Source of the DNA: JAJNNC01 sp038232695
GTDB lineage: Bacteria > Bacteroidota > Bacteroidia > Cytophagales > Cyclobacteriaceae
Direction: 5' to 3'
DNA: 23,352 nt
Assembly: GCA_038232695.1 (NCBI GenBank)
Contig: JBBSNI010000040.1
Location: forward strand, 1 to 23,352
Shown: positions 1 to 6,206 of the stretch, piece after piece
Layout: every line of letters starts with the position of its first letter
Numbering within the stretch: the stretch's first letter is position 1
Notes under the pieces: model-generated
The model's input: only the letters and a program-made list of their open reading frames with translations
Told to the model about the DNA's origin: nothing
The model's database searches: none
Translations under genes and position numbers: made by a program

Positions 1-1
1 A

Positions 2-850
2 GCAATGGCAGAAAGTCATAGACCTTACTCAAAAAATTGCCGCCTAACATTCGTGTCCTACACCCCCATCAACAACCTGGCGGTGACTACCCAAAAAATA
101 GCAGATGGTGCTGTTACCACGCCAAAGATGGCAGATGGAGCAGTTACTATGGCAAAGATCGCTGACAATGCCGTTGCCAAAGAAAAGATCAATGCGGATG
201 TAGCAGGCAACGGATTAGGCAAAAATGCTACCGATGGCAGCCTGGAAGTGAAGGTAGCCGCCAACGGTGGTATACAACTCACAGGCGATCAACTTAAACT
301 CACTAATACCGGCAACGCACAGGTATTGCTGGGCGATGGCACCGACGTAAATGCCAGAACCCTGTCGGGCGACATCAGCCTGACAAACACCGGCGCAGTC
401 ACCACCACACGTTTGCAGGGCAGAACGGTAGCCAATACCACGCCTGCCAACGGACAGGTGCTTACCTGGGACAATACAAATAACAGATGGAGTCCACAGA
501 CGCCTGCTACAGGTGGTAACCAACAGTGGTATCAAGGAACCAGTACTCCTACCGCCGGAAACCCGGCCGGCGCCAGCAGCGGCGACTATTACTATGATAC
601 AAATGCCAATGTCGCATATCTATATGACGGAAGTACCTGGAACCGATTGGGCGGGTTTGCCGCATCATCCATCAACATGGGGTCAAAGGCGGATAACTAT
701 CGGGTACCCCTCCTTTATATAGGAGACGTGAAACCGGTAGACGGAGATAATATTGGCGAAGTTGGAGACTTTTATTATTGCAGGGATGAAAAGAAAACAT
801 ACTCTAGATTCTTAGACGGAACGACTATAAAATGGAGAGCCCTTTGGTAG
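2..850 (+). CDS. Repetitive fibre-like protein, 3' part (5' end outside window)
   Basis: The reading frame is open to the left edge, so the gene may begin outside the window; the first ATG is at base 5 but nothing there looks like a signal peptide. The N-terminal part has about 10-residue repeats of the type KIADGAVTTP / KMADGAVTMA / KIADNAVAKE. Next comes a low-complexity Gly/Thr/Asn-rich stretch (TGNAQVLLGDGTDVNARTLS, then NGQVLTWDNTNNRW) and a C-terminal segment with DYYYDTNANVAYLYDGSTW. This is the style of tail-fibre or adhesin-like repeat proteins that are common in Bacteroidota. No T9SS sorting domain is visible. In the next frame over, bases 3-45 read QWQKVIDLTQKIAA then stop, which looks more protein-like than the overlapping first residues of this frame. 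A frameshift near bases 25-60 is therefore possible. Function is not known; a role at the cell surface is inferred from composition and from the neighbours. Confidence 0.6.
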   Translation, partial: AMAESHRPYSKNCRLTFVSYTPINNLAVTTQKIADGAVTTPKMADGAVTMAKIADNAVAKEKINADVAGNGLGKNATDGSLEVKVAANGGIQLTGDQLKLTNTGNAQVLLGDGTDVNARTLSGDISLTNTGAVTTTRLQGRTVANTTPANGQVLTWDNTNNRWSPQTPATGGNQQWYQGTSTPTAGNPAGASSGDYYYDTNANVAYLYDGSTWNRLGGFAASSINMGSKADNYRVPLLYIGDVKPVDGDNIGEVGDFYYCRDEKKTYSRFLDGTTIKWRALW

Positions 851-913
851 AAGCGATAAGAAAACATACTTTCTTTAAATTCTTTGGAACGACTATAAGA
901 TGGAAAGCCCTTT
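791..913 (+). repeat. Imperfect 55 bp direct duplication of the fibre gene's 3' end
   Basis: Bases 791-845 and 858-913 are two diverged copies, offset by 67-68 bp. They share AAGAAAACATACT (791-803 and 858-870) and GGAACGACTATAA (818-830 and 886-898), followed by ATGG(A)(G/A)AGCCCTTT. The first copy encodes the C-terminus GTTIKWRALW and stop. The second, read in its own frame from about base 878, gives KFFGTTIRWKALF and stop, so it is a broken relic of a paralogous C-terminus. The ATG at 900, the first start of the next gene, lies inside this relic in another frame. Confidence 0.8.
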
Positions 914-2093
914 TTTGATCATAACGTGTAAACCAGTTTTAACAAAAAGCATGGTGTTGCTTGGCTTTGCCTTCGTACACTTAGCTTCCTATGGCCAGGT
1001 ATCAGTAAGCCAGGGCTTATTGTATACGAATCAAGAGGCTGTCGTCAGTGTGCAAGGCGATTTTCTTAACCAAGATACCCTCATCCACCAGGGTAAGTTG
1101 CTCCTCATCAATCATTGGTATAACCAAGGGTTTTACCCTCCTTCCACCGGAACCATCGTCCTGCACGGAGGGCAATCCCAGATATTCGATCATAACAATC
1201 AGCCGATCTACATCCTGGAGGTCAGACAAGGCAGCAATGTCAAACTTCCCAGCAATGTGACTATAGAAAATACGCTGCTGCTGGAAGAAGGCATCCTTAC
1301 CCCTGAAGCGAAAGCAAAGCTGGTCATGGCAGAAAATGCCGTCGCAACAGGTGGATCAGCCACGGCTTACGTCAACGGTACGCTTTATCATACCGGGCCT
1401 GGCAGGAAGTTCTATCCCGTAGGCAACAACGGCAGCTATGCCCCCGTCACCCTGACGGGCATACAGGGAGAAGACCCCGTGGTAGGCGTAGCGTTCTACA
1501 GCCGCGGACTGTCGGCAAAAAACAGCGAGGGTGTACAGATACCTTCCGATGGATACTTCTGGAAACAAACGGCACTTTCCGGGCGGTACGATGGCTCTGT
1601 GATTGAAGCAGGCGCTCCCTGGAAGGAGAGCCAGTCAGCAGAAAGCCTGGTGCTGGCCGGGAGCAACGACCTCAACAGCCGGTTCTATAACCTTGGCAAC
1701 ACGGCTTCCCGCCTAAGCCAGGGACGCTACACAGTGACAAGCTTCCTGTCTTTTCCCTACCCGTACTTTACCTTTGGATGGCTTATAGAAGATACCAAAA
1801 AGCTTTACCTGCCGAATGCCTTTTCGCCGCGAGCGTCTAACCCCGAAGACCGGGTGTTCAAGGTCTATGGAAACGATATGGCTGCCGAAGATTTTCACCT
1901 GGTCATACAAGACGCCTGGGGGCATATTGTCTTTGAGACAAAATCGCTGGACTTAGCCTCTTCGCAGGGTTGGGACGGGCGCAACCTGCACAGCAGCCAA
2001 ACGGAGTCATCGGCAGTCTTTCGGTATGTCCTGACTGGTAAATTTCTTAACGGTACACCCCTTAAAAAATCAGGTACCATTTTACTCTATTAA
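900..2093 (+). CDS. T9SS type B sorting domain (gliding-motility-associated C-terminal) protein
   Basis: This is a 397-residue secreted protein. The C-terminus from about residue 300 (LYLPNAFSP..., VIQDAWGHIVFET, GWDGRN, then FRYVLTG) is a typical CHU_C / gliding-motility-associated C-terminal domain (TIGR04131-like), which routes proteins through the type IX secretion system. The body between about residues 35 and 295 is beta-rich and I do not recognise it. Export signal: a lysine-containing N-region followed by MVLLGFAFVHLASYGQ, with cleavage probable near the Gly-Gln. The start is uncertain. The ATG at 900 gives charged residues before the hydrophobic core but lies in a duplicated relic of the upstream gene; the ATG at 951 begins directly in the hydrophobic core. 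The PorP/SprF gene follows after 2 bp, and type B cargo is known to depend on PorP/SprF-type partners (SprB with SprF in Flavobacterium johnsoniae), so the two probably work together. Confidence 0.85.
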   Translation: MESPFLIITCKPVLTKSMVLLGFAFVHLASYGQVSVSQGLLYTNQEAVVSVQGDFLNQDTLIHQGKLLLINHWYNQGFYPPSTGTIVLHGGQSQIFDHNNQPIYILEVRQGSNVKLPSNVTIENTLLLEEGILTPEAKAKLVMAENAVATGGSATAYVNGTLYHTGPGRKFYPVGNNGSYAPVTLTGIQGEDPVVGVAFYSRGLSAKNSEGVQIPSDGYFWKQTALSGRYDGSVIEAGAPWKESQSAESLVLAGSNDLNSRFYNLGNTASRLSQGRYTVTSFLSFPYPYFTFGWLIEDTKKLYLPNAFSPRASNPEDRVFKVYGNDMAAEDFHLVIQDAWGHIVFETKSLDLASSQGWDGRNLHSSQTESSAVFRYVLTGKFLNGTPLKKSGTILLY

Positions 2094-2095
2094 AG

Positions 2096-3127
2096 ATGAT
2101 GCGACCTTGTACCTGTATTATTTTCAGTACCCTGATGCTGCTTCATCTGCACGTCTGCGGTCAGTCTCTGCTGTTTTCCCAATACTATGCGGCTCCCCTG
2201 AATATCAACCCGGCACTGGCTGGCACCTACCAGCATGATTATTTCAGCCTCAATTACCGCTCGCAGTGGCGCGACCTGAACCAGCCTTACCAGGCAGGGC
2301 TGTTCACCTATACACATCCCGTATTTACGGAGAAACCCAGGCGGCAACATACCGGCAATGTGGCTTTTTCCGCTTTTTCCGAAAGCGTGGGAAACTATGG
2401 ACTCTACCAATCCTGGGGAGTGCAGGCAGCCGCTGCTTACAACCTCAGCTTGGACTATCAGCAAAATTACATGTTGATATTCGGGTTGCAGGGCGGCTTG
2501 ATACAACGCTCCGTCGACCTGGGCGGGCTCCGCTGGGGCTCTCAATACAACCCTGCCCTGGGCTTTGATGGAAGCATCACGCCTTCGGTCAGCGGGCAGG
2601 ACCAGCGTACCTACCCGGTGTTTAGTACAGGTTTTGTGTGGCTCTACAATCCTGCCCGCCAGTACCTGCTGCGCGACTTCAGCGCTTTTGCGGGCATGTC
2701 TGTAGCCAACCTGAACCGTCCCGATGGCTCTTTTGCGGGCGGCATCCGGGAGCCTTTGCGCTTTAAAGTGCATGGCGGTGTAGAGTACGCTTTTTCCAGC
2801 GGATTGAGTGTGCTTCCGGGTTTGCTGGCCGTGATCACCCAGCGGCAGAGCTACCATATGAACCTGGGCACTTACCTGCACTACAAGCTACGGAACCCTT
2901 TCCCTAAAGAACTGACCCTGATGGCAGGCGCCTGGTACCGGTGGAGCGACGCTTTTGTCTTTTCCGGAGGAATGGCTGTCAAAAACCTGACGCTGGCTAC
3001 CAGCATAGACCTTAACCAGCGAAAAGCAGGCATCCCCAGCCAGTCGGGTGGGGCTTTTGAGGTGACAGTAGCTTACAAAATTTTAAAAAAACCAGTCGCT
3101 AAACGGCTTTTTACGCCTATGATCTGA
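2096..3127 (+). CDS. PorP/SprF family type IX secretion system membrane protein
   Basis: The protein has 343 residues, the usual family length. The signal peptide (cleaved near HVCGQ, residue 22) is followed by the family hallmark QYYAAPLNINPALAGTYQ and NYRSQWRDLNQPYQAG. The rest is alternating beta-strand sequence with many Tyr/Phe/Gly residues, as expected for an outer-membrane beta-barrel. Family knowledge: PorP/SprF proteins are outer-membrane components of T9SS, and SprF-like members are needed for secretion or surface attachment of type B cargo. Here the gene sits 2 bp after a type B cargo gene and 7 bp before a PorE-like gene, so one transcript is likely. Two ATGs lie in tandem at 2096 and 2099; either could be used. 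It is probably an accessory paralogue tied to this cargo and not the core PorP, because no core T9SS genes are in the window. Confidence 0.92.
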   Translation: MMRPCTCIIFSTLMLLHLHVCGQSLLFSQYYAAPLNINPALAGTYQHDYFSLNYRSQWRDLNQPYQAGLFTYTHPVFTEKPRRQHTGNVAFSAFSESVGNYGLYQSWGVQAAAAYNLSLDYQQNYMLIFGLQGGLIQRSVDLGGLRWGSQYNPALGFDGSITPSVSGQDQRTYPVFSTGFVWLYNPARQYLLRDFSAFAGMSVANLNRPDGSFAGGIREPLRFKVHGGVEYAFSSGLSVLPGLLAVITQRQSYHMNLGTYLHYKLRNPFPKELTLMAGAWYRWSDAFVFSGGMAVKNLTLATSIDLNQRKAGIPSQSGGAFEVTVAYKILKKPVAKRLFTPMI

Positions 3128-3134
3128 TATAAAG

Positions 3135-5924
3135 ATGGCAAAGATAAATATAACAACAGGCAAGCGATGGATCATCGCATTATTGTTTCTGGCAACGACC
3201 GCTTTTAGCAGCGATAGCAGAATTGCCAGGCTCATCGATGCCGGTGACAAAAACTTCGGGCAGGAAAACTACCACGAAGCTTTGCCCTATTATGAGAAAG
3301 TGCTGCAAATAGATAAAGATCATCCGAAAGCTACCTATCAGCTTGCCGAATGTTACCGCCACCTTTTTGCCTATACAAAGGCGATGGCGTATTACGAAAA
3401 AGTAAGGCAACTGGACCAGGACCATTACCCGTTAGCAGCCTATTACCTGGGACTTATGCAACGCCTGAACGGAGACTACCAGGCCTCCGACCAGACCCTG
3501 GATGATTTCATCCGCTATGCGCAGGAAAAGAGATTCAAAGACCACCAGCTATTCATTGCTTATGCTGAGAAAGAGCAGCAAAGCAATCAGTTTGTACTCG
3601 AAAAAGCCATACAGCTAAAAGGAAACTTTAACCTGCGAAGGCTGCAAGCCCCCGTCAACAGCCCCTACAACGATTACGCGGCCAGCGTATACAAGCACGA
3701 CTCCTGCCTGGTACTTTCTTCGGCACGGTCCGGCACCAGGGGCAAAGCGTACCACCAGAAATACGGGGAGTTCTACGCTGATAATTTTGTGTTCACCAAA
3801 ACCGGGGCTTCCTGGAAAGACCAGACCGCGCAGCAGGATTTCTCCGCACTCAACACCGTCTTTGACGATGGCGCCGGTGCCTTTAACAAGGCAAAAGACA
3901 AGTTCTTTTTCACAGGCTGTTACCAGGACGGGAAGTGCCACCTGTATGTATCCTCGCTGACAGGCAACCAATGGACAAAACCCGTAGCGCTGCCTTCCCC
4001 GGTCAATCTGGACGACTACAGCAGCAAGCAGCCCGCCCTGTCGGCACAGGCCGATACCCTGTACTTTGCTTCCGACCGCCCCGGCGGCTACGGGCAGCTT
4101 GACCTTTGGATGAGCATCTGCCACCAGGGGGAATGGACAACGCCTGTCAACCTCGGGCCGGACATCAATACACCGGAGAGCGAGGTGTCTCCATTTTTTT
4201 ATACCCGGGAAAAATTGCTTTTTTTCTCATCCAACGGCCGCCAGGGCTATGGTGGTTTTGATATTTTCTTTGCCACCTATCCAGCAACGCAAGGGCTGCC
4301 TATCAACCTGGGTCCTTCCTTTAATACGTACAAGGATGATCTGTATCTTAGCCTGGGCGAGCAGGCAGGGTATCTTACCTCTAACCGGGACAACCCGGAA
4401 GGAAGCTTTGATATCTATGCTTTTAGTATGAAAGGCAAAGAGGCGGTGATCTTGTCCATGCAAAACGACCGGCAGCAGGAGTTGTCCTCTTACATCAGGG
4501 TGCTGCGGTTTTTTGAGGAGAAAGACCGGCAATTTTTTGAAGAAATACCTTTGGAGGATAAGGTAAAAATAGCACAGCTTATAGAAAAACAGGCATTGGA
4601 GGAAATCCTCACCGACCAGTCGGTGTTGGATGAAGCTACTACCTTTGCTTATGAGGCGCTGGCTACCGAAGAAAAGAACCGCATTGACCGGCTAGTGCTT
4701 GCCCAACAAAAATTTCTTTTAAAAGAAAACAGCGAGGGTATTTTAAAAGAAGATTACCAGTACTACGAAAATCTCCCTTTGGAAGAAAAAAAAAAGGTGA
4801 CTCGCATCATTGAAGCCAAAGTTTTTCAGCATATGCTGATTGAGCAAAAGCAGGTAGATGAAAAACTTGTCCGCTTTTTTGAGGAACTGCCTACCGCTAC
4901 ACAGGAACGCATCCGGGGCGTCGTAGCATCCAACAAACAATTCCTTGCCAAGACCGTGGAGGATGGCGCTACCCTAAACGATCTGTTCTTTTACCAGTCG
5001 CTGTCGGCAGAAGAAAAAGCCAGGCTGGACGACATAGACGCTGCCGGTCTGACAGACCAGGAAAAAGACCGCCTGCGCCGGTTGGCAGACTCGCGCCTCT
5101 TTGCCTCAGAAATGAAAGAGATCACCGGAAAGACCGATGCTTTTGACCTGGGTGCTTTGGTGGCAAGCAACCCTGAAAACATCAAAATACAGGGAAAGAT
5201 CGTCAGAAATCAGCAGGCAGCCCCTGCCGTGAAAGTGATCATGGAAAGCGCCGCTGATACGGTCACGGCAACCACCGGTCAGGACGGACGCTTTGAGTTT
5301 TCAAAGATCAACTACCGGAAAGACCAAAAGCTTTTGTTTGACCCTGAAGTGTCCGGATTTGTTCAAATGGCGCAGTATACGCTCGAAGAGCTTACCATAA
5401 CCGTCTTACAGGATACGGTCATAGAGGAAACCTTCGACAACATCTATTTCGATACCGACCGGTATACGATCAACGATTCTGCCAGCGCTACTTTAGACAG
5501 CCTGGTGGCCTTTCATGGGCGGCATCCTGACCTGCAGATCAAAATATCCGGTTTTGCAGACCCTACAGGCAATACCCGGCACAACATCAGGCTGAGCGAG
5601 CAAAGAGCCGCAGAAGCGTACCGCTACCTGGTAGACCGGAATGTGAAGGCGTCCATGATACAGATAGAACCCAAGGGAGTAGACCAGGCGGCAGCAGAAG
5701 ATAATTTGCAGCGCAGCCGCCGTATTGAGTTTGAGATCAAAGGGGTATCCAGTTCGTACAATCCTACCCAGGAGGTCTATGTGATCCGGGCACTGCCGGA
5801 CCTGGAAAAGATAGCTGCCCAATATCACCTCACGCTGCCTGAACTGATGGACATGAACCCGGGTATGGAAAAATTGCCTCCTGCTTTTACGCCTGTAAAA
5901 ATTGTAGCGCAGCGAAAAAAGTAA
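3135..5924 (+). CDS. PorE-like OmpA family protein with TPR, PD40 propeller and 38-residue repeats
   Basis: The protein has 929 residues. Order of parts: a signal peptide (about 1-25); TPR repeats at about 30-150 (ENYHEALPYYEKVLQIDKDH, KATYQLAECYR); a PD40/WD40-like propeller at about 200-435 (TLYFASDRPGGYGQLDLW, LLFFSSNGRQGYGGFDIF); a helical block of 38-residue repeats at 468-619 with a degenerate fifth copy to about 660; a carboxypeptidase-regulatory-like beta domain at about 682-760; an OmpA peptidoglycan-binding domain at about 768-873 (NIYFDTDRYTIND, then NIRLSEQRAAEAYRYL with the expected Asp in GFADPTG and Arg in SEQRA); and a LysM-like tail at about 878-926 (EVYVIRALPDLEKIAAQYHL). 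The TPR-PD40-CpdR-OmpA order is that of PorE-type T9SS proteins, which link the outer-membrane machinery to peptidoglycan. The repeat block is extra and I do not recognise it. The gene lies 7 bp after the PorP/SprF gene. The name is by domain order only. Confidence 0.88.
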   Translation: MAKINITTGKRWIIALLFLATTAFSSDSRIARLIDAGDKNFGQENYHEALPYYEKVLQIDKDHPKATYQLAECYRHLFAYTKAMAYYEKVRQLDQDHYPLAAYYLGLMQRLNGDYQASDQTLDDFIRYAQEKRFKDHQLFIAYAEKEQQSNQFVLEKAIQLKGNFNLRRLQAPVNSPYNDYAASVYKHDSCLVLSSARSGTRGKAYHQKYGEFYADNFVFTKTGASWKDQTAQQDFSALNTVFDDGAGAFNKAKDKFFFTGCYQDGKCHLYVSSLTGNQWTKPVALPSPVNLDDYSSKQPALSAQADTLYFASDRPGGYGQLDLWMSICHQGEWTTPVNLGPDINTPESEVSPFFYTREKLLFFSSNGRQGYGGFDIFFATYPATQGLPINLGPSFNTYKDDLYLSLGEQAGYLTSNRDNPEGSFDIYAFSMKGKEAVILSMQNDRQQELSSYIRVLRFFEEKDRQFFEEIPLEDKVKIAQLIEKQALEEILTDQSVLDEATTFAYEALATEEKNRIDRLVLAQQKFLLKENSEGILKEDYQYYENLPLEEKKKVTRIIEAKVFQHMLIEQKQVDEKLVRFFEELPTATQERIRGVVASNKQFLAKTVEDGATLNDLFFYQSLSAEEKARLDDIDAAGLTDQEKDRLRRLADSRLFASEMKEITGKTDAFDLGALVASNPENIKIQGKIVRNQQAAPAVKVIMESAADTVTATTGQDGRFEFSKINYRKDQKLLFDPEVSGFVQMAQYTLEELTITVLQDTVIEETFDNIYFDTDRYTINDSASATLDSLVAFHGRHPDLQIKISGFADPTGNTRHNIRLSEQRAAEAYRYLVDRNVKASMIQIEPKGVDQAAAEDNLQRSRRIEFEIKGVSSSYNPTQEVYVIRALPDLEKIAAQYHLTLPELMDMNPGMEKLPPAFTPVKIVAQRKK

Positions 5925-6043
5925 AAGAATACCCCCAAAGATTTCCTGTATGAGAAATTATCGCTAAAGTCACTTTTTTTCCGCAGAAAATTGGCGATCA
6001 TGGGAAAAGAAGACGGACACATACTCCGAGTCGTATTGAGCTG

Positions 6044-6075
6044 TTGATAAACAAATAATGCTATGTCTATATTTC
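6044..6075 (+). promoter_or_regulatory. Possible Bacteroidota-type promoter for the sensor kinase
   Basis: TTG at 6044-6046, a 21-base spacer and TATATTTC at 6068-6075 match the Bacteroidota pattern TTG...TAnnTTTG except for the last base. A transcript starting here would carry the whole palindrome at 6074-6145 in its leader. This is a weak match and no other promoter evidence is available. Confidence 0.25.
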
Positions 6076-6145
6076 CTCCCCCAACCCCCTCCAAAGGGGG
6101 ACAGTAGCCACGTAGTGTCCCCCTTTGGAGGGGGTTGGGGGAGGA
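6074..6145. repeat. GC-rich palindromic element, 30 bp perfect arms (REP-like)
   Basis: The left arm 6074-6103 (TCCTCCCCCAACCCCCTCCA, then AAGGGGGACA) is the exact reverse complement of the right arm 6116-6145; the loop is the 12 bases 6104-6115. Within each arm, CCCCCTCC...GGGGG also allows a smaller internal fold. Elements with a CCCCCAACCCCCTCCAAAGGGGG core are dispersed in many Bacteroidota genomes and often yield spurious proteins reading SPFGGGWG. There is no T-tract after it, so it is a poor intrinsic terminator for the upstream gene. It lies 61 bp before the likely start of the kinase. Confidence 0.85.
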
Positions 6146-6206
6146 GAAACAAAATTTTTTCGCAACTAGGATGGCTTGTTTACTACCATCCTATCTGAGC
6201 CACCAC

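Noticed and set aside
2..850. Prophage tail fibre
   Set aside because: The repeats resemble tail-fibre sequence, but no other phage gene is nearby and the next genes are T9SS components, so a prophage is not supported.
2090..2881. Long minus-strand open frame of 263 codons opposite the PorP/SprF gene
   Set aside because: It is fully antisense to a clear PorP/SprF protein, has no recognisable motif or signal, and reads like codon shadow (rich in His, Arg, Gln).
5825..6094. Minus-strand 89-codon frame downstream of the OmpA protein
   Set aside because: It overlaps the end of the OmpA-family gene and the palindrome and has no family resemblance.
6074..6145. Palindrome as a rho-independent terminator of the OmpA-protein gene
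   Set aside because: There is no T-tract on either side and it lies 150 bp after the stop; a REP-like element is the better reading.
5970..6152. Short minus-strand frame across the palindrome, reading QPPPKGDTT ... SPFGGGWGRK
   Set aside because: This is the typical false protein produced by the GC-rich palindromic repeat family; no support as a gene.
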